A DNA stretch of 64,000 nt from Malus domestica (lineage: Eukaryota; Streptophyta; Magnoliopsida; Rosales; Rosaceae), in NCBI RefSeq assembly GCF_042453785.1, contig NC_091665.1:27700501-27764500 (forward strand). Direction: 5' to 3'. The position numbers and the translations under genes were made by a program. This document shows, piece after piece, positions 9,640 through 21,911 of the stretch (positions within the stretch are counted from its first letter, which is position 1; every line of letters begins with the position of its first letter). The notes under the pieces are model-generated. The model was not told the origin of the DNA. It worked only from the letters and a program-made list of their open reading frames with translations, and made no database searches.

Positions 9640-11671
9640 CTCTTAAAAGTCGTATCGAAACTCCCGAAGGCAAATCTAAAGAATCTCATAAATCAACTTT
9701 GTGATATACTCAACTAGGGGTATCATAGTAGCCCTAAGGCATAACAATATCGAAACGCCCGAAGGCAAATCTAAAGAATCTCATAAATCAACTTTGTGAT
9801 ATACTCAACTAGGGGTATCATAGTAGCCTTAAGGCATAACCATCACCCGGAGGTGAAGCTGTACGACATTGGGTTACGCCAGTGAAGAAACATGGTAGGC
9901 CCCATCATTAGAAGGTGAAGTTGTACGCTCTAAGTAGAGAAGAAAATATAACTATAAACATAACACACCGACACTAGCTGTGGCTAATAAAGCTGTCTGA
10001 CACTGGTTTCGCTAGTGAAGCTGGGAGTATGTCATAAATATCCTCAACTGTGTCCTATGGCCATAGACGAATACATATTTAGGTTGTGTGTATGTGATGT
10101 ATGATAACCCACTAGATAAGGATAGAAAACATATCTCAAAATCTCGTATCAAACTTAGGATCCAAATCTCATAAATCCAAAATAAATCATTTTGGTAAAT
10201 CCGTAGTATTTCATATACGAAAATCCAATAATTCATGACATAAAATGTAAAATCATGGAATCATGCTTTTCGTGAATGCAAGCCTAGCATTTAGTAAAAA
10301 CCATGCAATTTAAGAAGGGTCTACTCACTGATGTTTGCTAGGCCGCAGTCGTCCGGACTAGGAAAACTGGAGTCTCCGATAGTAATTGTACATAAGTATA
10401 ATAGAAGCCCATTAGTAAAAACTCAATTAAAACATTTAAATTTGGAGAAACGGACGATGGACCCAAAAAGTCAACCGAGACACCGAGCCGGTTAACTACG
10501 CTAAAACTTCAAAATCTCACTCAACGGATGTCAAAAATGAACTCGGGGCGTCAAAATTAGCCTAGGAACGTTTTCGGGAAAATTTCATAAAATTCAACAA
10601 AAGGAATATTCCAAAGAATATTTCAGGGAATATACCAAGAATATTCCAGATCCATTTGGGAATTAAGCCAGGCTGGATCCTAGGTTGGATCTAGCCCATG
10701 AACCTGGGCTTGGGCCAGTTTCACTAGTTAGGCTAGAACAATGGCCTAAAGGTTTGGGCCAAAATGGATTTGGTTTTGGGTGCGGGTCGGGTCGACTCGG
10801 TTAGGCTCGCCGGTCGCCAGACCCAACGAATGAGAAGGTCGGATTTTGGCCGGAGAATTCCCAAGCTTCGATTAGCTTAAAAAATTAACCATTTTCTACG
10901 ATTTAAAAGGCAAGAATGAAATTAAGAACGCCAAGAACAAGAATATACCATTATGGTCCCCCGCCGTGGCCGGAGTAGGTCGGAAATGGCCTGCAAACAT
11001 CTCATCTTCACTAGAATATGGGAAATAACTTCCACGAGTTATCTCTATACCATTTCATCGTTAAAACACATAGAGAACTCAGAACTCACACCAAAAAGTT
11101 AATAAAAATGGGTTTTGAGCGTTATTGATCCTTACCCAAATCGGAATAAAGTCGTGAATTCATCGAGCATCCCATTAGATGTCGAAGTTAATCAATTCGA
11201 GGATTTTCCACAGTTTGGTCATTAGTTATAGATTCGAGGATAGAGATAGGACGAGGTGGAGGGTTGGGTTGTGGTGGCAGTGCTCGCCGGAGTGGCGAGG
11301 CACGGTCTTTGGGTCTCGGCACTGGTGTTACAGAGAAGGGAGTTGAGAGAGAAGGAAGAAGAGTCACGAGAGAGGGAGAGAGAAGGCCCACAATGGTGGT
11401 GGTGTGTGGTGCTTGCCAGAGAAAATGGCGAGCAGGTGTCTAGTGTGCGTGCTCGGGGATGAAAGTGACAGATAGATGAGGGAAAAAGTTCGAGAAAGTC
11501 CGAGAATATTAAGGAAGAGATACGGGGAAAATAGGAGGTGGGGTGTGGGTCCCACAGGGAACAAAACAAATAATAATATAATAATATCAAATAATATAAA
11601 ACAATAATTTCAAAAATTAAACAAATCTTTCGGATTCGTAAACCCGTAATATTCGGGGACGGGTCGTTACA
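9640..11671 (-). mobile_element. Ty3-gypsy LTR fragment (probable solo or truncated LTR)
   Basis: Read on the minus strand, the segment starts at 11671 with TGTAACGACCCGTCCC, a typical start of plant gypsy LTRs, and continues through AT-rich and G/C-rich blocks. A related but diverged copy lies at 12245-13432. Shared blocks include 'CAGACCCAACRAA', the 'GGAATATTC' repeats and the 'GTGGCCGRAGT' block. No PBS or coding region adjoins it, and the left end is uncertain because no TG...CA partner with matching flank was found. Short frames inside it (for example 11222-11773 minus) are not regarded as genes. Confidence 0.6.
9653..9842. repeat. 95-bp tandem duplication inside LTR
   Basis: Two consecutive 95-bp units begin TATCGAAAC at 9653 and 9748. 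They differ at only a few positions (CTCCCG versus CGCCCG, GCCCTAAGG versus GCCTTAAGG). The duplication postdates most decay of the surrounding LTR fragment. Confidence 0.85.
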
Positions 11672-12244
11672 CCAATTCACCAATATCATCACGCACTCAA
11701 GTTTTTTCAAAACAACAGTTTTTATCTTAATATTTTTGCAACCCTGATAGCATGAACATTCACCATAATACATGACCCAACTTTACGTTTTTCGAATTTT
11801 AGATTATACATAAATTGTGTATGCATTATATCCATAATTGTTGAATTATGTGAATTTGATATTGCCATGAATTACATCAAATATATGTCCATGCATTAAA
11901 AATTTTTGTGTTTCTTCGAACTCAAACCCGCAAGCCGAGACCATGGAGCCCTCATAGTCCACAAACCCAGAACCCAACGCCATCACCAATGTTACCACTG
12001 ATTTTCTGACAAAAGCATGGCCTGCAGCCATTCCCGATGACCTAAAGTCATCTCCGTCAAAATCGTGGCCGAGTGAAACACCAAACCCAAAAGGACTGAT
12101 GTTTTGGACTAAAAGAACATCATAGCCGTGTGCTGGGTGTGCTCGCCGGGGAAGAACAACAAACTTGTCGTTTCTGGCAGCGGTCTGGGGTTATGGTTCA
12201 CTGCAGAACCTCTTCTTAGGTGATAGAGAGTGAAATCTTGACGT
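11672..12244. other. Unassigned spacer between two LTR fragments
   Basis: This 570-bp segment does not align by eye to either neighbouring LTR. A minus-strand open stretch (about 11846-12060) reads smoothly and contains MAAGHAFVRK, but I recognise no domain, and it lacks splice signals and a closed gene structure. It could be host-derived or retroelement sequence. I assign no function. Confidence 0.35.
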
Positions 12245-13507
12245 CGACGAACCAAGAATATTCCAAGAACATTCCAGATAATATTTCATTTGGGTCGGGT
12301 CAACGGGTCACTGGGTTGGTAAACGGGTCAGATTTGGTTGGGTTGGGCCGAGTCACTAAATTGGGCTGGGTTAGGCCAAGTCACTAGATTGGGCTGGGTT
12401 GGGCCAAGTCACTAGATTGGGTTGGGTTGGACTGACTTAAACTGGGTTGGGCTGAGTTGGATCCGGTTTTGATCTGAATTTTCGGTTGTGGGTCGGGTCA
12501 ACCCTATTGGGCTTGCGGGTCATCAGACCCAACAAAAGGGAAGGTCGAATTTTTGGCCAGGAAACTTTCCTGCCTCCGATTTGGTTCAACCTTAACTAAA
12601 CCTAGCCTATAATATATGGAATTGTAGCTTAAGAAGAGAGGAAAGGAAATATACTAGCACGAGGTCCTGTCGTGGCCGAAGTTGGCTGGAAAATGGCTCA
12701 TAAACCGTCGGGTTTCTCGCTGAAAACTAGGGAATTTCCCCCGCGTTGATTCTCACGTCAAAACGTCACCAAAACAACTCAAAATTGCCCTAATCCTATT
12801 CTAAAACGTGATCCAATCAGGTTTAAAGAGTTTTCGAAGCTTACCCTTGCCGAAAACGGCGAGAAATTGTTGGAGAATTTCTTGAATAGTGGTAGTGCCA
12901 CTATGCATAGAGAGAGGAATCGTCCTGGGCTTGGAGTTCGTGGGTCTGACTTTAATCGGTGGGGAAAGTTTGTGAAGGTGGTGGTGCGGTGGTCACCGAA
13001 GTGAGGAGGCCAAAAGCACCTCGGTGGTTCTCGGTGAATAGAGAATGGGGAAGAAAGTTTGAGGTGAGGGGTGAAAGAAAGTGTGAGGGAGAGATGCAGG
13101 AGAGACATAATGAAGAGAAAGAGAGAGGGGGGGTTGAGAGAGTTTTGGGAGACACGGTGAAAGAGTTTGAAGGTATGAGAGAGATGAGCTCCAAAGAGAG
13201 CTCGAGAAAGATTCCAAAGAGCTTAGGAATAGGACATATGGCGCAGAAAGAGAGGATATTTCGGGTGAGGTGTGGGCCCTACGGGCTAGAAATATTAATA
13301 TAATATTTAAAATATTTGATTAAACATTTAAAACAATATTAAATAATAATATAAAACAATAATAATAGTAATTTAAAAAAAAACAAATCTTTTAGATTCG
13401 TAAACCCGAATATTTGGGGACAGGTCGTTACAGTACAATAATAATAGTAATTTCAAAGAAACAAATCTTTTAGATAAACCCATAATATTTGGGGACGGAT
13501 CGTTACA
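12245..13507 (-). mobile_element. Second Ty3-gypsy LTR fragment with duplicated terminus
   Basis: On the minus strand this repeats the LTR family of 9640-11671. An LTR start (GTAACGACC type, after TGGGGACAGG on the plus strand) falls at 13432. A second partial copy of the same terminus (about 75 bp, 13433-13507) follows directly, so the end is duplicated. The fragment abuts the leader of the copia remnant, whose own 5' LTR is missing. A copia 5' end lost to this insertion or to a later deletion would explain that. Confidence 0.6.
12334..12441. repeat. 28-bp minisatellite in LTR
   Basis: About four head-to-tail units of 27-28 bp carry the core TTGGGCTGGGTTGGGCC plus AAGTCACTAGA. The two central copies are almost identical. 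It is an internal tandem repeat of the gypsy LTR fragment and is likely length-polymorphic. Confidence 0.8.
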
Positions 13508-13748
13508 GTAGGAACATATAAACCTGAAGTTCACAATTATTTTGAAACTTGAAGTTTCTAGAAACATGCCTTGTTTGAAAACTTGAAGTTTTCCTTAAAA
13601 ACATCATACATAAAGACCCGAAGCTTTTTCATGTAAATTTAAACCAATACATTTCTTTTAGAACCTAAATGTTTTACTCTTATGTGAATGGATTGATTTT
13701 TCTCCGTTACATTAACCACATCTTGTCCATTTATTTTGTGATAGGAAC

Positions 13749-14728
13749 ATGTCAAATTTGAACAAACTCGATTTTACCGCTTTGGAGGTCCTTAGACAAA
13801 ACTACCTCAAGTGGGTCCAAGATGTGAAGCTCCACCTCACCGAAAAGAATTTGTGTCCCACCATTGAAGATGAAATGAACAACTCGGTTGGCGAAGCTGA
13901 TAAAGCCACTGCCATGATCTTCATCCGAAGACACATTCATGCTGCACTGCAAACCGAGTACCTTGCTGAGAATGATCCACAAACACTTTGGGTTGCTTTG
14001 GTTGAGTGTTTTTATCACCAAAAGGAAATCTTCTTGCCTGAAGCAAGATATGACTAGCAGCATTTGCGCTTCCAAGACTTTAAGTCTGTGAATGAATATA
14101 ATTATGAAGTTTGTCGAATCCGATCATTTCTCAAGTTTTGTAACGAGACCTTGATCGAAGAGGATCTTCTGAAGAAGACCCATTCGACCTTCTCTGCTAC
14201 CAATATTGTCCTGCAGGAACAATATAGGGCTCAGAAGTTCACTAAGTTTTCAGATTTGATCTCTGTTCTACTTTTCGCTGAAAAGCAAAATCAGCTATTG
14301 ATGAAAAATCATCAAGCTCACCCTATGGGGGAGACTGTTGTGCCTGAAGCACACTATAGCATGAATTAATGCCTTAAATGCCAACATAGGTGTGGTAGGG
14401 CGGCCAGAAGTTACCCCGTCAAGGTCAACAGAGCCAAGGCCCATCTAAGGGAGGAAACAGAGCCCAAAAGCGTCCTAACCTCGCTCTCAAAGCCCCAAAC
14501 TTCAAGAATAAGGGCAAAGCACCTGAAACTATGGATGTGGACATGTGTTATCATTGTGGTTCAAAAGATCATTTGTCTCGTGTTTGCCGTGCTCCCCAGA
14601 AGGTTGTAGCTGAATATCATTCTTATCATAAGAAGTTTGAGTCAAACTTTATGGAAATGGATGAACCGAAGAGTACCAAGATGGAGGTTTCTGACTTTCA
14701 GGTGGTTATCACCCCTATGGAAGATTAA
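13749..14728 (+). pseudogene. Copia gag remnant with CCHC zinc knuckle
   Basis: The frame starts MSNLNKLDFTALEV and shows the UBN2/gag pattern (LKWVQDVKLHL, IFIRRHIH). TAG at 14055-14057 stands where a Trp codon is expected, since the flanking residues ...ARYD and QHLRFQ otherwise join. A second break falls near 14370. A later segment carries the zinc knuckle CYHCGSKDHLSRVC (CX2CX4HX4C), with its first Cys codon near 14546. It would have encoded the nucleocapsid but can no longer give a full protein. Confidence 0.85.
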
Positions 14729-14987
14729 AATCTTAAACATAAACTAATTCTTCATTGAAATTAGACATTGGGGCCGAATTCCACCTATGGTGGCCGAACC
14801 CCCTTGTGTTATTGGTTAAATTTTTGCACAATTTTCCTTTATGTTTGGATTATTTGTTGGTGATTTGTTTTTTGGATATTACGTTTTCATTAATTACCAT
14901 CCTTGAATACTTAAATTATTTTGAATGGATATTTGTTTTTAGAACTTTTATGCATGTGACCGATTCAAATTAATTTTTATTCTAGGT

Positions 14988-15447
14988 ATGACTGGTGGGA
15001 AAGTTAGTTGTCTGGCAGATAGTGCAACCACGCACACCATTTTACGTGAATACATCTATTTCACTAACTTCATACCTAAGAATGCACCTCTGACAACCCT
15101 CTCAGCACCATCCAACCTGATCGAAAGATATGGTAAGGCACATATAATGTTGTCTAATGGTACAATCTTGACCATTGATAAGGCACTTTATTATCCACGT
15201 TCCGGAAGAATGTTGTTAAGTTTCAAGGACATTAGAGATAATAATTACCATGTTGATGGAGCGTATCACGAGTGGTCTGTATACTACGATCATATGTCCC
15301 ATAGAAAGCCACTATGTGGCCAGCCCTACCTCTAGGACCGCACACAAAATTACATTTTTGCATGATCTTTTGGGACACCCTACGAACAACGATGCACCGT
15401 ATCCTCAAATCATCACTCGGGCATCCACTAGCCCGAAGTTTAGGTTC
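14988..15447 (+). pseudogene. Copia protease / GAG-pre-integrase remnant, 5' part
   Basis: The frame opens MTGGKVSCLADSATTHTIL, an aspartic-protease-like segment in which the usual D-S/T-G reads D-S-A. A GAG-pre-integrase piece follows with the LLGHP motif near 15370. The frame ends where the solo LTR inserted at 15447/15448. A 240-bp AT-rich gap ending TTCTAG (14740-14987) separates it from gag. Confidence 0.75.
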
Positions 15448-16936
15448 TGATGAGTAGATTTTATATTATATATTTTACCCTATTCTTAGTATATTTTGAT
15501 TAATATATTGGAAGAATTTTGATACTTTAAATTGTATTTTCAATATAGGACTTTCGACTTCCTCTGGAGAAAAACAGAAGCAAATGGACGAATTTTGGAG
15601 TAATTCTAGTTGAAGGATGTTCTTGAGTCACTTAACTTGATTTGGTCAAAATATCAGATTTTTCCACCAAGCGGTTATTTTCTGGTGATCAAATAAAGGA
15701 GAGATGCGCGATACTGGTATAGTGACGTTTTGGGCTTATATTGTGTTTTTAGAGCCCAAGATGACCTCAGATGGGTTTGTAGCCTTCTGGAGATGTGTTC
15801 ATAACGTCTTGATCTTCAAAACAAGCTATTATGGGCCGGATTTAGATGATATATGAGGCTAAAACGTGGCCGGAAAATTACTTGGCAGATTCTCCTAGTT
15901 TAATTAGGATTTTATTTTCTAAGATATTTTATTATTTTTCGTAGTTTCCTAATTGGAATAAGAGACCTATGTTTTAGGGGTTTTGCGGGGGCATAGCAGA
16001 TATATTGCTTTGCCATTCTCACTTTATGGCGACGCTTCCTTTATGCAACTTTGGAGACAGAGAGAATTGCGAGGGTTCTTGGAGATTTTCTACTTTAAGG
16101 TGTTTTTATTCCTTTTATTCTTAATAATATTTTCTATGATTTTAATTATGAATATGCGTAACTAATTCCTTTTGCTAGGGCGAAGCCTTGAGCCTTAACA
16201 TGAATATGTGATATTTATTTAATTGCTTATGATTGATTGCGTGCACACTTTGAATTATTAAACACCGTGATTAAAACTATCTAATTGTCTTAATGCTTGA
16301 TCACCATTAGGATCTTTAGAAAAGTAATTTGATGCAATTTTGGTTGGAAAGTTCCCTGAAATTGACCCTGGTTTCTTGTAGTTAATAATTGTAATTTCAC
16401 TTAAGATGAACACCACGTCTTAAGGGTTGCATGGTTTTTCAAAGGGTTTTCATAGAGCATAATGAGTCTCTCATGTTCAGATTTGATCCGAACGTCCGGA
16501 CGGATTGCATGTTAGATATACATTCTATGTTAGAGGTTCCAAGTAGAATATAAATTAGGAAAAACCTAACTTCAAAGTGGCATGTGCAGATCATAAGTAA
16601 TTGGCAAAAAGTCATAAGATTGCTAGGTGATGGTGGAACCCTAGTGCTTTCTTAATTTGATTTCTCCAAAACTTTTTCCTTTTTCTTTCAGTTTTAGGAT
16701 TGCAGCTTGTTTCATTTTTATTAATTAAATTCATTTTATTAAATTAGGTCATAAAAATCAATTATCTCAAAGTTCTATTTTACAATAGTTAGTTAGAATT
16801 TGGTTTGTTTCAAATAATTTAATAATCCTTGTGGAGAACGACTTTACGAGATCCTTTTATACTACAATAACCTTGTCATCCTTGCAAGTATTATAGGAGT
16901 TTTTAGCCATTTGCGTGTGTGGTAAATTCCCTATCA
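15448..16936 (+). mobile_element. Solo LTR (1489 bp) inserted in the copia element
   Basis: The segment begins TGATGAGTAG and ends CCCTATCA (TG...CA). It is flanked by a perfect 5-bp target duplication GGTTC (15443-15447 and 16937-16941). Removing it rejoins the copia coding region. It has no internal domains, so it is a solo LTR left by recombination between two LTRs of a complete element. Length and the TGATGAG start suggest a non-chromoviral Ty3-gypsy family (Athila/Tat-like), but the family is an inference. A short frame at 15983-16165 is not thought to be a gene. Confidence 0.88.
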
Positions 16937-17480
16937 GGTTCGATTTAAGGAATCGCATGTCAAACCTTCTCCATAGGAAAGCTTATTATTAAGCCTTCTT
17001 ATGACAAGATTCGTTCGAATCCTCCTATTTTTTCTACAAAAGGATTCGGGGGACATTTGTGGACCGATTCACCTTCCATATGGATCATTTAGATATTTTA
17101 TGGTTTTGGTTTACACTTCCACACGTTGGTCACACGTGTGCTTGTTATCCACAAGGAACACTTCATTTTATAAACTAATGGCTCATGTTATCAAGCTCAG
17201 AGCTCACTACTATAATTATTCGATCAAATTTATTCGATTGGATAATGCTGGAGAATTCATATCTAAAACTTTTGATGACTATTACATGTCGATTAGGGTT
17301 GACGTTGAACATCCAGTACCCCATGTTCACACCCAGAATGGCCTGGCAGAGGCATTCATTAAGCGCTTACAAATGATTGCTCGATCGTTGGTCATACGTA
17401 CCAAGCTCCTAATCGCTGGTTGGGGCCATGCAATATTGCACACAGCCATGTTAGTCTGCTTGATGTATGTTGTAACATAA
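16937..17480 (+). pseudogene. Copia integrase remnant
   Basis: The catalytic core is recognisable: GDICGPIHLPYGSFRYFM, a second acidic site in IRLDNAGEF and the third in QNGLAEAFIKR (the D-D-E order). The frame starts right after the GGTTC duplication, continuing the sequence cut off at 15447. After 17480 the reading is broken; a degenerate continuation is visible at about 17880-18072. Confidence 0.8.
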
Positions 17481-18429
17481 CTATATAGTGCCCTTTAGTT
17501 GGTTACTATATACAAACCCGACATATCGCATCTGCGCATTTTTTGTTATGCGGTCTATATGCCAATTTCGCCGCCCTTATGTACAAAAATAGGGCCTCAA
17601 TGAAGGACGGGAATCTATGTCGGACATGATTTTTCTTCAATTATTCATTACTTAGAACCTTTGACATGCGATTTGTTTTCGCGGATTATCACTTCTATGA
17701 GACAATCTTCATGTTGTTAAGATGAGCTAAGAGTGTCAACGTTCCTGATGAACGACGTAAATTATCATGGACGACTCCCACTTTGTCTCATTTAAATTCT
17801 CACACCGCTAATCTGAAATTGAAGTGCAGCGCATATTAGATCTTCAGAGCATGCCATATGCTTTCACCAATCTAGCATGAGTGACAATATCACATATTCT
17901 AGTTGCAAATGTGCTTGCAAAGATGGATGTACCAAATGTACAATGGATTTCCCTCCTGGAGGCCCGGGACACCAACCTTGGTGATCCACGTATATTAGCG
18001 GCTAGCCAATCATTTCTCCCTACACATAGGCGTGGTAGACCAATTGGTTCAAAGGATTCACACCCCCGATAGAGGTAACCCACGACACAAGCACCTGAAG
18101 AGCCTAACGTGAATTTGATTATTGCCTATTCATTCTATCCAACTCATGAGGAAATTCTAGATTACGGAAACGTCCTTGAATAGACGAATCCAACTCCCGA
18201 GAATTGAGAGATTTCAATCCATTATGCTAGCTTGGATGATGTTTGGTGTAGAAATGAGATGATCATCGATTATGCATTAGCATATGCACTAGTTATTGAG
18301 ATCATGTTGAGCAATGACATGAAACCCTGTTTCGTTGATGAATGTTGACGTAGAACCGATTGGTCAAACTGGAAACAAGCAATCTAAGTCGAACTCGATT
18401 CACTTACAAAACGTGAGGTGTTTGGACCT

Positions 18430-19930
18430 GTAGCTTATACTCCTCCATATGTGAAGTTCGTTGGCTACAAGTGGGTTTTCGTTTGGAAGTGTAATGAGAA
18501 GAACGAAATTGTGCATTACAAAGCTCGTCTTATTATGCAAGGCTTCTCATAACGTCTCGGGATTGACTATGACGAAACTTATTCAACCGTTAGGGACTTT
18601 TCGATACCTTATCAGTTTGATAGTTTTCGAAAAACTGAGTATGCAGCTGATGGACGTAGTAATTGCGTATCTCTATGAAGATCTTGATACGGAAATCTAT
18701 ATGAAAGTTCCCGAAGGACTTACATTTACTGGATCAAATATTTCCAAACCCCGGAACACGCCCTCAATTCAGCTAAGAAGTTCACTCTACGGTTTGAAAC
18801 AATCCGGGAGAATATGGTATAACCATTTGAGTAAGTATTTGACTAGTCAGGATATGTGAACAATGAACTATACCATTATGTGTTCATTAAGAAGTCGCAT
18901 TCCAATTTTGCGATTGTTGAAGTATATGTCAATGACATGAACCTCATCGGAATTCCTAAAGAGCTCGTAAGAACTGCCGCGCACCTTAAGTCAAAATTTG
19001 AGATGAAAGATCGAGGAAAGACTCGATATTGTCTCAATCTCGAGATAGAGCACCGTTCAGATGAAATCTTAGTACATCAATCGAACTACACCCAGAAGGT
19101 GTTGTGTCGCTTTATTAGGATAATGCGAAGCCTTCGAGTACTCATATGGTTGTTCGATCGCTAGATGCAAAACGAGATTCCTTTGGTCTAAAGAATGATG
19201 ATGAAGAGATTTTGGTGCTGATGATGAAGAGATTTTGGAGCCTGGAGTTTCTTATCCAAGTGCGATACGCGCTTTATTGTACTTAGCTCAATGCACTAGA
19301 TCCGACATTTCATTCCCTGTTAATTTTTTGGCAAGATACAGTAATATACCAACACGCAGACACTAGACTGATGTTAAAGACATCTTCTGTTACCTTAAAG
19401 GTACTACGGATTTGGGCTTGTTTTATCCCTACGGATTCTTGAGTGATGCCGCACCCCTTATCTCGAGTCAATTATCGTCTTGTTGGTTATGCCGACGTAG
19501 GATACTAATTTGATCCGCACAAGGCGCGCTTTCAAACGGGTTATGTCTTTACCATTGGAGGCACCGCAATCTCTTGGAGGTTAACTAAATAGACTTTAGT
19601 TGCCATTTCGTCTAACCATGCTGAAATTCTTGCCTTTCATGAAGCAACTCGGGAATGCTTTTGGTTGAGAGCAGTTGTGGGCCATATTTGAAACTCCTGC
19701 GATCTTTACCCCATCGTTGACAATCTATGAAGATAACGCAACATGCATCGAACAGCTCAAGAAGGGTTACATCAAAGGAGACAACACAAAGCACATTGCG
19801 TCGAAGTTCTTTTTTTCTTCACATTAACAACAAGAGCATCAGAAGATTGAAATCACTCAAATCCATTCACAAGACAATCTAGCCAACCTCTTCACCAAAT
19901 CACTACCGAATGCGACGTTTCAAAAACTTG
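18430..19930 (+). pseudogene. Copia reverse transcriptase / RNase H remnant
   Basis: RT motifs are spread over broken frames: YKWVF...YKARL (18469-18540), MDVVIAYLYEDLDTEIYM, SLYGLKQSGRIWY and NNELYHYVF. The catalytic YVDD box reads YVND (Asn codon at 18931-18933), which alone would abolish activity. RNase H fragments continue to about 19900 with a stop or shift every 100-200 bp. Clearly non-functional. Confidence 0.85.
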
Positions 19931-20380
19931 TTCAAGGAATAGGTATGCGTAAACTTTCTGAGTTGTAACATTGCTAGTTCTCTTTGAAATTGTGTCAAAC
20001 TCATGGGAGTATCCTGCAGTATACTTGTTTGATCTTAATGTACTATTTTTCCATACGATTAGGAGCATTTTTCCCACTGGGTTTTTGCTTCCTAACAAGG
20101 TTTTGACGAAACACCCACCTTGGGTTGATCATATCCCCGATGACGTCTTGTAGACGTTTCATTTGACTTTGCATTACTCACACATTTTTCCTTAGCCTAT
20201 GGATTTTGTTTCTACTTTGGTTTTACCATAGTTATTAGGTTTTTGTGAGACTTACTTCCTTATGCAAGTTCCTACCTTATTTGAGAATAGCATGTTCCCA
20301 GAATCAGTGCTGACGAGTCGACTTCCTCAACCTCTACATGATGCCGAATCTACTGGAGTATTTACACACTCAAGGGGGAG

Positions 20381-20626
20381 TGTTATAAACTTCTTGTTTA
20401 AGTGTGATTGTGTAAATCCTAGATTAGATTTGATTATATTTAGTTTTCCTATTAGGACTTGTATTTCTTGGAGGAGAATGATTCTTCTCTCTCTTTCTTT
20501 ACTATAAATAAAGGCACTACGTATGGGGAATAATATATCTCCTACACAACCCTACAAACACATCTCTCTCTATTCTCTCTGTGCCGCCGGCCCCCTTCCC
20601 CTGTCAGTTAAATATAGGCCACAACA
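20381..20626 (+). mobile_element. 3' LTR of the copia element
   Basis: A 246-bp segment begins TGTTATAAAC directly after the purine tract AAGGGGGAG and ends ACAACA. It holds a TATA-like CTATAAATAAAGG stretch near 20502 and a CT-rich block, as in short copia LTRs. No matching 5' LTR is present. Confidence 0.75.
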
Positions 20627-20628
20627 GT

Positions 20629-20835
20629 GGTACATTTGCAAAGAAAAAATGGGTACATTATAAATAATTTATGGGAACAAATAAAAGGTTAAAATAACTA
20701 GGAGTGCAAATATAAGTTTAAAAAATAAGGGACATACAGAAATTAATATATGGGTACAAATTAAAATTTAAAAGAAAATTGGTACAATTTAAAAAAAAAA
20801 GTTGCAAATTAAAAATGGGTACAAAGTAGAAATAG
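20629..20835. repeat. GGGTACA-rich AT repeat block
   Basis: The heptamer-like word GGGTACA or GGTACA recurs every 20-60 bp (for example near 20630, 20650, 20752, 20791 and 20818) in an A-rich background. The same word pattern recurs at 39870-40239, so both belong to one dispersed repeat type. I could not classify it. Confidence 0.55.
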
Positions 20836-21863
20836 AAACATATGATAAAAAGTTTAGCCATAAATATAAATATGCCAAATGTAATGTTTCTAACCCTAAA
20901 TGAATATATTTAGAAATAAAATTTAAATATCTTGACATGTAAATATTCTATTTTTAAAATAATTAATGACGTTATTAAAACCAAAGGACATTGATAAAAA
21001 ATTAAAAAAAGAAAAAGATTTTAATCAATAGAGTAGAAAAAATAGAGATGAGAACCTAATTTCTCCTTAACTTTTTGTGTACTACTTTCTCCTTCAACAT
21101 TGAATTAAAATCGAACAATGAGTGATCATAATTTTCTTAAGAACAATGCTTGGTTACTCAAGAAAGAGTAGGAGCTCATATTCAGAATTCTTCTTGTTCA
21201 AATTACAGAGCATTATGCTTATGATAGAACCATTCATATTATGAATCACTTTGTAAAGATCTTTCTACAAAAATGAATTAAAACTTAAGTCGTTTAGTCA
21301 ATCTATTAGCAAATACATAGACGGTCCGTAATACTTTTACCTATTATGTTCATCTATTTTTATATAATTCGATGATTAAACGACCTTAATTTTAATTATT
21401 TCTTGTAGAGGCGATCTTTATAGCATATCAATAATATGAACGGTTCCAATCATAAACACAAAGTTCTATAAGTCGGCAACAAACAATTTTGAGTAAAAAC
21501 CCTATTCATTTTTTGAGTGACCAAATATTGTTCTTTTCTTAAAACACGAGGTTTGAAAAAACGAGACTCTAAAATAGAACAAGAAAGAGAATGAGAATCG
21601 AATGAGTTGGTGCTCAAGGTTCATGCTCGAACTCAGACCACGAGTCCGACTCACAAGGTCTATAGCTTGTAGTTTCAAATTTTAAGCTTCAAGTTTTTAT
21701 GCACAACTAAATTGAATAAACATATACGCAAACTAAGTAATAGGAATTCCCTTCTACATCTATTAATTTCATGTTCATTCTACCAAAAGCAAATATCAGT
21801 ATATCACCCAATAGATCACATTTTTCTCGGTAACAAATTATTGTTGGATTATAATCAACAATC

Positions 21864-21866
<3 letters not shown>

Positions 21867-21908
<42 letters not shown>
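21867..21908. repeat. (TA)n microsatellite
   Basis: About 20 TA units occur in an AT-rich spacer. Nothing else is associated with it. Confidence 0.95.

Positions 21909-21911
<3 letters not shown>

Larger units (their letters stand above)
5936..13507. other. Transposon-rich intergenic region, 6.0-13.5 kb
   Basis: No host gene is evident from the BIR1 promoter to the copia remnant. The interval is largely covered by the MITEs, Mutator-like element and gypsy LTR fragments listed separately. The remaining pieces (for example 6240-6560, 6730-7250, 7415-7870 and 8790-9165) are AT-rich and show no domain-bearing frame. Confidence 0.6.
13508..20626 (+). mobile_element. Decayed Ty1-copia retrotransposon, interrupted by a solo LTR
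   Basis: In plus-strand order: leader (13508-13748), gag, CCHC knuckle, protease, GAG-pre-integrase, integrase, reverse transcriptase, RNase H, polypurine tract (AAGGGGGAG near 20372-20380) and a 3' LTR (20381-20626). Integrase-before-RT order defines copia. Each domain is broken by stops and frameshifts and the 5' LTR is absent. A foreign solo LTR (15448-16936) splits the GAG-pre-integrase/integrase region. The copy is inert and older than that insertion. Confidence 0.88.

Noticed and set aside
9653-9842. Repeated units that could suggest a CRISPR-like array
   Set aside because: Only two directly adjacent 95-bp copies with no spacers, in a plant nuclear context. Plain tandem duplication.
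11188-11773. Minus-strand open frames with Pro/Ser-rich sequence
   Set aside because: They lie inside the gypsy LTR fragment and have no domain. The composition follows a CT/GA-rich stretch of the LTR.
11846-12060. Smooth minus-strand frame containing MAAGHAFVRK
   Set aside because: No domain recognised, no splice or start support, and it lies between LTR fragments. Kept only as an unassigned spacer note.
12779-13303. Overlapping frames on both strands near 13 kb
   Set aside because: They are all within the second LTR fragment, and both strands are open because of a purine/pyrimidine-biased stretch.
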